A stretch of 64,000 nt of DNA from Panaeolus papilionaceus (lineage: Eukaryota; Basidiomycota; Agaricomycetes; Agaricales), in NCBI GenBank assembly GCA_015501605.1, contig JADNRZ010000026.1, positions 186,001-250,000 on the forward strand, in the 5' to 3' direction. Under the pieces are notes generated by a model, which was not told the origin of the DNA, ran no database searches, and was given only the letters and a program-made list of their open reading frames with translations. Of the stretch, positions 12,801 through 25,001 are shown one piece after another. A program made the position numbers and the translations under genes. The number at the start of each line of letters is the position of its first letter. The first letter of the stretch is position 1.

Positions 12801-15800
12801 GCCAGCCAGACAGGTACTTGATCATTTTTCATACTACCAATTCCATTTGCACTACATGTGTTGAGGATTGTTTTTCGAACCTCGATCGAAATTCCCGTCT
12901 TTTTGACTTCGGGGCTGATCGCGCTGTGCATTTAATGCTCAGATCACTATGAGGTCCTTCAACTTATGTGGTCGTTTCTGACCAAAGCCCGGCATCCCCG
13001 CCCAAGGTCTTCTTAATAGTGGAGATGAACATCGAAGGCATAATGCATATTAGCTGCGGAAGCTTGCTATTTTGGTTGATGAGGGATAACCGTCGTGTAA
13101 TAACGGATACCGGAAGGTCTTCCATAAAGAGTCAAAAGTTCGAACATCCTTCCTTATTGGTTCTCGAACATAATCACGTCCAATGATATGGATATACAAA
13201 TCCTTTTCGGAACTACATTACTGCAGCGATATCATGTAACCGCGTGACCGGACTGCGATAAATTGTATTGCTACTAGTACCAGCAGATCTTACGGTGGCC
13301 GAGGGGAACAAAACTTTTAATCTCAGTCGGTACGATGCTCAGTCAACTATGGGACATCCATAACTTAATGAAATACGCAGCAATACAGTCTTGGGATGAA
13401 TTCGGCCCGAGATGCCATTTTCACTACATACGGCAGAAATTTGGAAGGACATACAGTTCCAGCAAGGCCCCGCGAATGCATGGCATGGGCACGCCTCTCA
13501 CTCCCGAGCAGTCGATAGGGGCGGTTTCTTCCTGTTATAGAAAGCCCCTGATGCATAAATCTACCTGGGTCCCGAGTCAAGCCTCTCATTGCTTCGCAGC
13601 CTTCGCCTATCTTTGATAGGAACGCGCTACACATCCACCCGTCATTCCAGACCTTGCTTAATCTCGCCTTATAGCCATCGAAACACGGAACCCACCCCCA
13701 CCTCCCAACTCCATGAACGCGTACAGTCTGTGCATGATGTTTGCCCATTCCATTCCATCCTATCGCTTGCTCGCTTGTAAGAATAAGCACAGGACTCCTG
13801 ATTCCCGCTGTTACGCGGCTGCTTGGATTGACATGAGAGTAAAGGTAAGTCATACTACCCCACAATGAAAGCATTATGATTGCTAAATGCTGGTCATTGA
13901 GTTGTACGCTCCGCGACGCTTAACTCTTGTACAAGTCATTTGACCCACACTTGTTGCAGTCTTGGTCCCAATGAATTGTTTTTTCCACCCATTGACGACA
14001 TCTTGCATGGTACCTGCTCCTAGCGTCGGTTATAAGACGTTTAGCCCCACCACCTAGCTCACATGTAGCTAAAAGAACCGGGCGCGGGGGTGGATGGATC
14101 ATAGAGGAGAATTCATCGCTAAGTAATAGACTTAGTGTTAGACTTGAATCTCTTCAGTATTTACTCACACTCCCGAGCTCGACAATTTCAAAAGGACCGA
14201 CTCTGGAGTCTGGACGGACCTATCACAGCGCGCAATATCTCCGCCTTAAAGGTATCCGAGACTCACGACCACGTTGCCATTTCTTTGATTGAATTTCTCG
14301 TTATTGTCGTTATTCATGCGCATCCCGTATTTCAGGCTCGCTGCAAGTTGAGCAATATCCAAATGCGACTGAGAATTGATTTCAGGGAAGATCTATGTGC
14401 GAATGTCCAACTCACTAAAAATTACTGACATTGTACTCTAGGAATTACTAACGGGGCCTTTCATGTCGCTCTCAATCTGGATCTCATTACGTCCAAGCCT
14501 GGGGGATATGTATGTGCTCCACATTTAAACAACCTTCTTGCAATGCTTTGTCTAGATCGTGTACTATGTTTGACCTGTAAGGGCACACCAATTATGCCTT
14601 TACAGTGCGAGAGATTTGGGGTGGTGATATGTCAGGATCTATCAGAAGTATCATATGACTGACGATCAGAAATAGTCCTCATCATGTTTTCGACTCTCTT
14701 CCCGAAGTCGATCGGTCCTCTATGGGCACACTGAAAGGGAGCAAAAGTATTGTTGGTGTTAAGTCGGTGTCTGAACGGCGCGAATACTCATCAAGAGGAT
14801 GTTGCATTTTCTCTCCATCTGGACTTTCTCAGGATTTCGGTCATTTCAAGCTCAGCTCGTCATTCATTGGCGTCACCCCTACGTATCCATTCTCTTGGAC
14901 GAGGGGCATTTCGATTTGATTCTCATGTATACCTTTATGAGTTCGCCGAACTCCCGGACCTGAAGACATTGAACCTCCGCGACACTGTTATGCAGTCAGC
15001 TGCTTGCTGCTCATTCATGGCACGAACATAGATTCGGTGGACTGATGCCCGAGGTAGGGGGGAATGCCACTATATCTATCTACTCGATGACGGAGCACCA
15101 TAATCTTCCGCCCCGCATTGATCAAAAGATCGCGAATGCCCTGGTCAGCGTGCCCCTATTTGAATTCACCGCTCAATCAAACACTCCGCTCGCTTCATTT
15201 CAGTTTTGGCCCCGTCACCGGGAGCTACGACATCCATGACCAGAGTGCCAACGCATACAAGACTTTCCGATCGGTAATCTCCCTACCACAGTTGTTGCTC
15301 TCATTATCCGAAAATCTTCACGAGGGTTCAAGAGCGGCACCAACGTCCCTAAAATGTCGTAAAAACCCAAAACTCTATTAAAAGAATTCTAATCCTTTTG
15401 TTCTCTACAGACCCCGTGTGGTTCCTAAAGTAATTTAATCACATTTAATATCACCCTGGATACAGGAACTGCTGCATGGAGTACCCCAAATTCGTTGGTG
15501 AACGCCCTCTGATATCATATCATCGTGCATACAATTATATTCATCTGTCAGGAGATATGAATGAAATAAGTCCGTTCGATAACGTTCTGTCCGGACTCCG
15601 AATGGATAGATGCAGATCAGGCCCAGAGAGTGCTGACGATCTGACATTCTGGGTGGCACTGACTGTACGCATGCCTGATGTGTCGATGGGGTCTGTAAGA
15701 GAAATCGAATCTCAATGGCGGAACTAACTTAACCCTGCTCGAGGGAGCCGGCCTCAGTTTCACGAAAGCAGGTGCTTAGTCTAAGCGTCAAGTTCCCCGA

Positions 15801-16605
15801 GCTTTACCCATTGGGTTGGAAACCTGAAGCATGCAGAAAATAGTGAAAAAAATGACGTATCCCGGAAGCTTCCTAGGACTCCTAGGCTAAGAGCGTAACT
15901 ATTTCGAGGGCTATCGACTATCGCAATACCATTCGTGACCTCTATTTTAGCCATGTCCGAGATACGCATGGATACTAATATTTCAGAACTGTACTATATT
16001 TTACCACATGGCATTGTCAGATATGCAACGAGGGTTCTATTAAACAGGTTAAGTATGTCAGCTCCAAGATTGTATAACCATCTAGGGTATCCAGGTTGGT
16101 TATTATGATATGATAATTTAATTCGAATGACCAGGAGTATGGGATGTTCTTTACTTTTCTGTACGACAGGATAAATGTCGTCTATAAGCCCTCGGAGTCT
16201 AATACACCTCGATATTTCTGATCGTATGTATTTTCTCCACGGGCCCCGTTGGTGTGGCTGAAGTGTTTTCGACGAAAGCAGCCGGAAGAAATGCGATGTG
16301 AGAAATGCCGGCGCCTCGCGTGCACGCGTCGGGCTTCACATCACCTTGACCATGTCGCATAGCCAGAACCACAGCGGTATTCTCAACAAACATATCCGAA
16401 AAGATAACAATTTCGCAGCAACGGGACCGAGCCAAGGGAGTACTCTGCTTCCCTCGAGTCTATCCATCGAAAATAGCTTCTAAATAGTCTAAATAAAGCC
16501 ATGTATTCAGTGTCCTCTATTAATATGTCATTATGCCCATGATAATCCCAAAATTCCAAAATATGCAAAAAAAAGATGAGAGAATGAAATAGTGGTACAA
16601 GCTGT
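9864..16605. other. Gene-empty 6.7 kb
   Basis: I find no conserved protein, RNA gene or intact mobile element in this stretch. Frames up to about 170 codons occur on both strands without recognisable motifs or splice-consistent neighbours. A short Ser/Asp/Glu-rich frame near 10241-10330 could be a gene relic. The sequence looks like old decayed DNA. The composite motif copy at 10093 lies at its left end. Confidence 0.5.
10093..10120. repeat. Composite ACGCGT/CACGTG element, copy 4
   Basis: ACGCGTTC is followed 12 bases later by CACGTGCA. This is the same order and orientation as copies 2 and 3. The flanks show no obvious further similarity. Confidence 0.35.
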
Positions 16606-17696
16606 CTAGACCTCAATGGTGGTGGGTAGGAGTGATATGCATGTGCGTATCTGTCGCAGAGTGGCAATTCGGTCGTAGTTGAGGCCACCACAATCGGGCT
16701 TCGAGCATTGTGATTCCCAGCATGCTTTCGCCTCTGGCCAATCTGCCGTCTCTCCAGCCACGACCCCTAATGTGTCGCCCAAAGGCCGCTTCTCCATTTC
16801 CAAGAACATGGCGTTCTTGAACATCTTCCATGCATGGTTATCGAGTTCGGTTACTCCGCATCGATTGCAATGGTAAGGCTCGCTACAAATGCACAAGCGA
16901 AAAGAATGAATATGTCAGCGGTCATTCCATATTCAAGCCTCGAGGAATGTGAAAAATGCCACGCAAGCAAAAAGGCGATCCAAAAATAAAAACGGATATG
17001 CAAAGCTCACCTATTTCCGGCAGCAAAACGCTCGGGACTATTCAGGAAATCGCGGAACATATCACGTCGCTTTCGGTGAAGATTTAGCAAAAGAAGGACG
17101 TCTCTTGACGACATCAGATCGAGAAGAGGTTCGTGCACCGGGTCGTAGAGGTTAAGTGTCAGCGTATGTGTTGACGCGATTTTGGCTTCGGCATCCCATC
17201 CAAAGTGTCGTGCGACTACGTAGCATCGTAGAGGATAGTCTTCTAGAAATCGGGGAGACGTGATCGCGGACCGTATGCTGGATATGGGGCCAGGAGTATC
17301 CCACTTCTCTGCGACGGTAAGCACGCGTTCGATGTCGTCAAAGGAGTTCCATTTCGGAATGGGAAGCCCGCACATGATCTTTAGCAGATGCTCCATTGCA
17401 AAGTCGTTCTCGTAGACATCGAGCACTGTCGGTGCAGGGGTAGAAGGTTCACCCGAGCCTTCGAGTAATCGCGAAACTTTGGGTTGGGGGAGGCTGAACA
17501 TAGTATCGAAGAAGCCCGATGTGGATCGGAGGGTGTACGAGTGGATGCGGTAGAGGGTTCCCTGCGTCGAGCGTAGAATAATATCTGCATCGGGACTGGT
17601 GAAGCATGGGTGATATGTCGATGGCTGGGCTGCTCGGACATATAGTGTTTTCGTTGAGGAGAGAACGGAAACAGTGGAGAGGGTGGAGGCTGCCAT
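16606..17696 (-). CDS. BTB/POZ domain protein
   Basis: Two exons, complement(join(16606..16882,17011..17696)), 320 aa. The N-terminal half carries the start of a BTB/POZ fold as found in the large Agaricomycete BTB family. It reads SPDADIILRSTQGTLYRIH, followed by a hydrophobic stretch with SGFFDTMFSLPQP. BTB domains dimerise and many act as adaptors for cullin-3 ubiquitin ligases, but the partner of this family is unknown. The C-terminal exon contains a CNRCG motif and several other Cys residues. The donor is GTGAGC and the acceptor TTTGTAG; the intron is 128 bases and the join restores frame through a Ser codon. I chose the Met at 17696 because homologous proteins typically start shortly before the BTB strand. 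An in-frame Met at 17837 would add 47 residues. The domain is near certain and the cellular role unknown. Confidence 0.85.
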
Positions 17697-19336
17697 TTTG
17701 AAGTGTACTGAACGACGAGTGGTGCTCAGTGGAGTCTGGAAAGGTAGGTGGGCTGTATGGATTAGATCGTCTGTCAGGAAGTAGGCTTTAAATGCTTCTC
17801 TGGCTGCACGTGGGAGAGAGTATAGAACTCTGCACACGCGTTAGGTATCGGACGAGCTCAGAGCGGATGACGGGATGTGATTGTGGTTATCGAGCTTTGT
17901 TGTGCAGGGCGAGACTTTGAGGGACTTCACATGCAGATTCAAAAGTGTGAGATTTGCTTACCTTCTCCAAGACAGCGACGGAGATGTATATAGCGGCATT
18001 CATTTGATGATGAGAAGATAATCGCAGTTACTGTTGATTGAAGAGAAAAAATTCCGTGGTAGAAAACTGAACGTGGTCGAATGCAAGGAACAATTTCAGT
18101 TCAGGGTCGCCAAAAAAATTGAACACACGTGGAGAAAGATCCCATTCTGGAAGATAATATTGAGCAAATGAACAACCACTTTCGGTGGAGATTAACATGT
18201 ACAAAAAAAAACTTGCCAGACCTATAATTGGTGATGAAAATAACCAGCTCGAGGTTAATCATGTTCTTGAAAGAACCCCGTCGATTTCAGACGTGCCCAG
18301 GAAAACAGAGTTGACGCAGCTGTGAGAGAATGTCTCCTCCAAGAATACAGTTCTTGTAGAATTACGTCAAAGAAGACTGGAGAGTGAGACCTCCGAAAAA
18401 AAACCAGTGCACTCCCAAAGGTATCTCGAGGATTTGAAGATGTCAGAAGGCGGCTTTTGGAGTTGTCAGGCTCAGAAGTATAAATCTAGCAGGTGCTAGA
18501 AAGCATGAGATGCACCGGTGTTACGGAGGCTAATATCATGGGTACAAATGAGGGAAATTCCACAGATTAGGTGTCCCTTCTAATCCCCATCTACACAAAT
18601 GGCGAGAATGCTAGGACACAGAATTAAGCGATAGTGGGTTTGACCGCGACTGAAACGAGACTCGACCTTGCCATTTAGGCAAGTTGACAGTGCTAATCGC
18701 TGTTCAGTAGGGTTTATACGTTCCTTCGATCGATGGCAGATCCAGAAGGCAAAAGACATTGTGAGTTAAAATGAAGCTGATAGTAGAAAGTCGTCCGACG
18801 TGTCACGGAGCGTGTGGGGCGGTCTAAATGTTTTCTGAACGATTCAGAAGAAAAGAGACATCAAGCTAGGGCTAACACTGCCACGACAAACGAGCGAGGA
18901 TATTCTTGATTCATTCAGAGAACAGAAGACTCAACTAGTACATCATACTTTTTTTAAGAGTATGAGGATGCGGGGGTAGCCGAGAAGGAATTACGGGGCT
19001 TCCCGCGTACAAGTCGATGGTATTTCCAGCGAAAGCTTCCGAATCAGCGGCGAACTCATTGGGTGGTGTTATGTATACAGAAAGCGAATCAAGCAAAATC
19101 GTCGGAATTACTGGAACGCCAGACAAGACTCCTAGTTGTACGTGCGACTATTGTTTTTTTTTCATATCAACGACTTAGAAACACAAATGTCAAGTCAAAA
19201 TATATATTCACACGAAAAAGAGGGGACATACCTACCTACGTCACGAATCGGATTGACTAGATCCCCCGTCTTCCTATTTCAGTGTCAGTCGACGCTCAGA
19301 AAACTAAGTAAACGCTTACCTGACAGGTAAAGTAAA
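17697..19336. other. Intergenic region
   Basis: I see no coding potential beyond frames of about 60 codons. The region holds the upstream sequence of the BTB gene and the downstream sequence of the DJ-1-like gene. Confidence 0.5.
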
Positions 19337-20029
19337 TTACAAGCCGTAAAGCTCAGCATATGGGTCCCAGGAAGGGTCTCGATGTCTCTCGTACTCCAGG
19401 AAATTGGCAATCATATCAGATGTATCTCCCCCAAAGACCTGGTCCATGAATGCGAATATCAAATCCAGGCCTGCACTGACTCCCGAAGAAGTCCATATGT
19501 TCCCGTCCACTACCCATCGAGCATGCGCAACCCAATTCACTTTCGGTCCCTGCTTGATGGATCTTTCCCAAGCTCGTTTATTCGTGGTCGCTCTTTTCCC
19601 ATCTAGTATTCCAGCGCGGGCAGCTAAGACGGAGCCAGTACACACCGTCATGAGATACTTAACCGTTGGGTAGACACTCGCAATGTATCTAATGACTGGT
19701 TCCGCAATCTTTTCATCCCTGATACCGATGCCCCCAGGAACAATGAGAACGTCGATAGGGGGCGCGTTGTCGAAGGTGTGGGTTGGAACAAGTGTTTGCG
19801 CGAAATTTGAGTTTGGATTGGTGTACAATGCGGGAGGTTTGGTGGATACTGGCTCCATCGTCTCGGCGATCATGTATAGCTCAAGTGGATAGGCTAACGC
19901 AAGGGAATTGAGTGCGTCGAGAGGTCCAAACAGATCCAAGGCTTGAAATCCAGGATAAATAACGGCTCCATATCTGAGGGGAACAGAATCTGGAGCTGGG
20001 GCTGAGGCTGGTAGCGTGAGGAGCGACAT
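19337..20029 (-). CDS. DJ-1/PfpI (class I glutamine amidotransferase-like) family protein
   Basis: Single-exon gene, 230 aa. The order of motifs fits the DJ-1/PfpI superfamily. An early strand with the conserved acidic residue reads YPGFQALDLFGPLDAL. The nucleophile-elbow approach is VLIVPGG at 94-100. The elbow itself, MTVCTGSVLAARAGILDGK, has Cys130 as the probable nucleophile. GVSAGLDL follows later. This resembles the isonitrile hydratase/ThiJ-like branch rather than glyoxalase-type DJ-1. The His that often follows the ATT motif is replaced here (ATTNKRAW), so the catalytic chemistry is uncertain. I start at 20029, because a Met 29 codons upstream would add a tail unlike the family. It is transcribed divergently from the COX8-like gene, about 620 bases away. 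No signal peptide is visible, so it is probably cytosolic. Confidence 0.88.
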   Translation of the reverse strand: MSLLTLPASAPAPDSVPLRYGAVIYPGFQALDLFGPLDALNSLALAYPLELYMIAETMEPVSTKPPALYTNPNSNFAQTLVPTHTFDNAPPIDVLIVPGGIGIRDEKIAEPVIRYIASVYPTVKYLMTVCTGSVLAARAGILDGKRATTNKRAWERSIKQGPKVNWVAHARWVVDGNIWTSSGVSAGLDLIFAFMDQVFGGDTSDMIANFLEYERHRDPSWDPYAELYGL

Positions 20030-20652
20030 TATGGTACGAGTCAAACTGTAAAATAACTCGTGAATAGATGTTCCGGCTTCGCGAGTGTTGGGACCCATTT
20101 GGCCCCTATGTGCCACGGTATGATTAGATGTTAATCTCTTAAACTCTAATCTAATCTCATAGATATGTTCTCGGCCGCCTCTAACCGATTCTGTCGGTGT
20201 CTGTTTGGCATAGACGTCTAATCAATTCACACATCATCGAGCTCCAGACTTCAACTAGACTTTCCTCCAGCCACAATCCTGCTCATTTGACGCTTCCTTT
20301 CAGAAGTAGCTGCGACGCTCCTATAACGCCGAATTAATGACCAGAATCTGTGTTTCTTGGCGATAGCTCCTCGATATCTTGACACATGACATTGACAAGG
20401 CGCTCACATTGTCATCTTGCGGCAGTTCCTCGACAGAGTCTTGACTTTGCCTCGATTAAAACAGAATGGAAGCCTGGACATCTTAGTGAAATGGCTTCAG
20501 CTCTCGGTCCTCTGAACATAGATACAGTAATACAACGTTGAACTACAGTCGAGTATATTCCAGACCAATGTAGCTGGCCTCTTCACATAGTTGCTGTATA
20601 ATGGAATGTTATACGGCTTCCAAGGCATCGATTAACTTCTCCTAGAATCAAC

Positions 20653-21023
20653 ATGTCATCTTCTCTTCTTCCTGCTACACGTATTCTTGCTACTCGTCGG
20701 GCGCTTTACTCGCCTTCCATTTCACGGACGATATTGCGACGACACATGCATGTAGATGGGGTATGTCTCCTTCCAAGCAAATCCTACTCTCCCTGAACCG
20801 TCTATTAATATCATCTTTCTCTTCCTAGCACAATCCAGTTCCATTCACCGTCAACAAGAACAGGAGATTATTCGCCCTAAAATGCCTCGCGTACATGGGA
20901 ACCGGCTTTTCCATCCCTTTCATCGCAATTTGGTGGCACTGGTGTGTATACCCTACACAGCTTCATTAAACTCGTTATTCATACTGCGGTAGGAATCGAC
21001 CTGGAGGCCTTAACAATTCCTGA
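20653..21023 (+). CDS. Cytochrome c oxidase subunit VIIc/COX8-type, mitochondrial
   Basis: Three exons, join(20653..20760,20829..20941,20993..21023), 83 aa, too fragmented to appear as a long frame. The first 33 residues are rich in Arg, Ser and Leu without acidic residues, a mitochondrial presequence. The mature part has the family signature PFTVNKNRRLFALK (compare the FSVENKWR-type motif of subunit VIIc). One transmembrane helix, GTGFSIPFIAIWWHW, and a short tail follow. This is a single-span subunit of respiratory complex IV in the inner membrane. Splice sites are GTATGT/TAG and GTGTGT/TAG. If the second intron were retained the protein would end eight residues past the helix instead. After the stop, GTAAGC near 21060 and CAG near 21130 could form a 3' UTR intron. 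The family assignment is good; the last 10 residues are less certain. Confidence 0.78.
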
Positions 21024-24000
21024 AAGAGTCTACCTGGATTCTCATACTCACGATTTCGGTAAGCCGAGTTTCTCCATTTTTCTACATCTTCGACTCCTAT
21101 CATCCACTAACCTTCGATTGGCATCTCAGAACGCGACCCTGTATACATGCAGCCCTACACACTCATATGCCATGCGCTAATACGGTGGCCTGATGCTTCT
21201 CTGTAACATATGTCCTTTATTAAATTCTTCACATTCTGTATTATCGTGGACCGAGAAAGATAAATGTATCAAGTATTTCCAATTGCTTTCCGAGGTGTCT
21301 CTTGACTTGACCAGCCACGTTCCGGGGACAACGCTCACCCCTCGATTGCCTCATGAAGAAAGCGGATGTCTCGATTTTTTCTATAGGAGCTTTCTATCGC
21401 GACATGCCGTCTCAACTTTGTTTCGAGCTCTCCAACAACCAAACCCTTATCACACCCATTGAAATATCCAAGTTCCGTATAATCCGTGATGGTCCCCACA
21501 GACAAGGGACCATGCACAGTCCACGACTTAATTATGCCCACACAGTTCGATCCTTTCTCAACGAGTAATTATGCGCATGCTATTGGTCCGAATCCCCGTT
21601 CACTACTAATCGTTTGTTTAAACTTCCCATTAAGTCATCCTGATGTCATTTACAGGCAGAAGGCCATCATATTTCGTAGACATAAGTTGATTGCGTTCGT
21701 AAGGGTCCTTCTTAGCTAGGCCATTCAACGTGCTCGGTGTTGCTGCGTTGTTTTGACGGCTGGCTTCTTACCTGCGCGAGTCAAACAGACCGGGGGTATT
21801 TAAGCCACGTTGTGGATGAAACCAACACCAGGCTTCTCCAGATCCTTCCTTCAGGGTCGAATACCCTTCCATTGATTGGATATGTATGTAGATACGTTAG
21901 ACGTATAAGCATCTTTCAGTTGTTGTGTCTCGAAACAAGTCCACTTGATGTCAATAGGAGCGCGGTAAACCGCTGCGAAGCTTACTTCGTCTACACCTCG
22001 TCCCGAAAATCAAATTCAAGTGATTGGCTACGCATGCAGGACACTGCCACCAATCGAAACCCAGCACAAGTAGTAGGGAATAGCCACCATTCACTCGAAG
22101 CACACACTCTGACATTTCCTAGCAAAAAGAGCCTATTTCTTCATTTACCATGATCTACATGTTCTTCTATGTTCGGGCACGAATACCTGAGCCGACCCTG
22201 GCCGACCCTCCTACACAACGATTTGCATTCGAATGATAAAATACCATCTCGCACACGTGTAATTAGATAGGCATGACTATCAGATAGTGATTGCCGTGAC
22301 AGTTAATGCCCAATATTACTAGCGACGTTTATAGTACAGGCTAGTAGAGACTATTGTCATATCATCTTAATATTAGCTCCTCATTGACAATAATCGCCCT
22401 ATTCATAGTTTAAGTGTATGAACCTCGAGCCCCATCGAGAACTCAATTGATGAATCATGCATTTTTGAGTACCAGAGTACGACACAAGCCCCAACGTTCA
22501 AATTAGATGTTGTATGATCGAATTTATGATGAAATCTCGTTCATTGCGACTACTGTATGCACTATGTCGACATCCCAGAAACAGGGGTTATTGTCAAGCC
22601 ATATGGCAGCAACGCAACGGATATCCCGCTGTACCGTGTACCAGAGTAAGATACACAGGTTTGAGCCTGGTTCTTTCCGGGATTTGCGGTGTAAAGCTAG
22701 GATGCCCCCTCATTAATCCGTTCGTTGGGATTCCAAGATAATCAACTTATCTTTTATATCAGTATTTCCGTTTCTTATTTTCTTCACGGAATATTTTGCG
22801 ACATCTTATAGCTTCCCGTATGGTCACCCTGCGATAACGCCAACGCCAAAAATAATCGTTGATTGGAACACTTCTCTTTATTGAGTTCCTGGCAATACTC
22901 CCCCACCGTCCATACAAACGAGACATAGATACACAAGAAGACAGTAAAGCACTGTTGGAGAAGCATTTGGTATCAACACACGGCGCTCCAACCAACGACA
23001 ATTCTTACCCATATCAGTCAACACTATCGTAAAGCAGCACCGGGGAATTACGACCCGGATTAGGCGGGGTCAAATGCGCAATACCAAGAGAAACGTCTAC
23101 AGTACCAGAGTAAACTGACATAGGTTTGCTGCTATAAAAAGCTTCATGACCGAACACCATGACCGAGCCATAATCAACGGATTCATCACGAACAGCTCGC
23201 TCTGGACCCTCTGCAGCGTTGTATGGTGCGTTTCGGTTGAGGGTAGGTGATTTACAGGGCTGTGGCGACGATGACTAGCGCGCTTGGATAAAAATGGATC
23301 TGGCGGTGCAGGGGTAGGAGTTAAAAGGATTGGCAGGACTCAGGCGTCGTTGGCGAGCGCAGCCGGTCTGTCTGGGCTTGGCGATAGGTGTTTGGGGTCC
23401 TGTTTCCATATTTGGAGAACCCCCCCTCTGTGATCTACGCGCTTGTACACAGAGTCACGGCATACAGCTAAGTACGGTAACTAAAGCCTCTATTGAATTG
23501 GTGTTCAAAGACGCGAAACGAGAGTATTTAAAGCATCGCTTAAAGGATTTTGATATATTTTACTAGATAGAGACAAGGATCACTGGGCTGCGCACTCCCT
23601 TGGTATTTTTCCGACGATTCCACCTTGACGCAAAGTAAACGGCATTTACTCGACACCGCTCGTATTCCCATGGAGCTCAACAGAAAGACCTAGGTTTGCG
23701 GGATAACTCTGAACAGCAGTGGAGTATGTGGTTTTGCGGGGACTATGGCCGGCCTGGTTGCTCATACTGGAATGCCATCTCTCTCTCTAGAAGCGCCCCA
23801 TCAGATTGCGAGTCGATACGTTATTTTTAGCTTGGGTAAAAATAAGGTCGAAGAACCCAGATGGTAGCTCCCACAGAGACAGAAATCTGTGACATTCATC
23901 GTTAAACGAAGAGTTTCGCACGTCATCGCTTCTGGCGTAACCCGTAGCTTCAATTTACCCAAGAGCATGGATCTACACAGCATTCTTGTACGACTGCTGA

Positions 24001-25001
24001 GTAGACAGCTTTAAAGACCGAATCTTTGGCGTAGTATCTAGGTGCAAAGGTCACGTCTAGGCTTCCTCCTACATACGATTGAAACCTTGCAAACGGTTTA
24101 AAAATAATCCATTGAGCTTTATGAATCCCGAAGTTGACCCAGTGACCATGCTTGCAGACCTTATAACTAGCCAACATCTATGCACTGAAATCCAAAGAGT
24201 TTGAAACAATCACCCTCATTCTCTCAGAAGAAGAGGACCAGAGTTGAAATAAAGCTTCGTGATAATGACAACCAACCTCCAGGCTGTCAAAAGAAGAATG
24301 GAGAGGTCAAGCGGACAGCCCTTCGTGTTCTTTGTCGATACAGGATTAAGTTTGATAGGTACCGTTCAAGGGCGGATCCGTTCAACGTTGTGGTAGGTGC
24401 TCATAAATGACGCATAGCTGTTACTCCTGTTAACAGGACGAAGGAACTATTGAACATAGAGTCGATGATTGTGCAAGGCAAATGTGGAAGTCAATCACGT
24501 TCTACGTCAGTTCAACCCCTACGTCTCACACCGATATACATTCAAAACTCCGCCATCCTGAGCAGAGAAGTGAATGAGTCTATCGTTCTGTTAATAGATA
24601 CGAAAGCAATGATGCATGTGGACCGTTCGAGCGAAGCTTAGCTAACTGGGTCTACACTTTTTCAACTGCGTGATTCCAGAACCTTCAGAAGTGAAGGCAC
24701 CAACCAACCAAGATAGCTTTCAAGCTTTATCAAGACCTCGTCTGTACTCGGGACTCGAATGGCTTATCAGTCAACATAGAATCAAGAAACACGAAAGTTC
24801 GCACAAGTGAAAAGTTCCGCTTCAAACATCTAAAATTTATTTGTTATGAAAAATTCTATAGGTTTACTTCTGTTTAGTGTATGTAGGTAACAATCCTATA
24901 TAGATCATTTATCCACTCCTTTGAAGAAGAACGGGAGACGCGGTAGACATCAGGGGCGAACGCGCGAACACCCAAATTAAACCCCAGCATTAGAAACTAC
25001 T
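21024..25001. other. Gene-empty 4 kb
   Basis: I see no conserved gene here. A short repeat centred on TACCAGAGTA occurs at about 22470, 22641 and 23103. The last two copies share roughly 30 bases of loose similarity including ACAGGTTTG/ATAGGTTTG. Frames of up to 138 codons have no recognisable domain. Confidence 0.5.

Noticed and set aside
13365..13874. 169-codon minus-strand frame
   Set aside because: No motif, no neighbouring exons and no hydrophobic or charged pattern typical of real proteins; open by chance.
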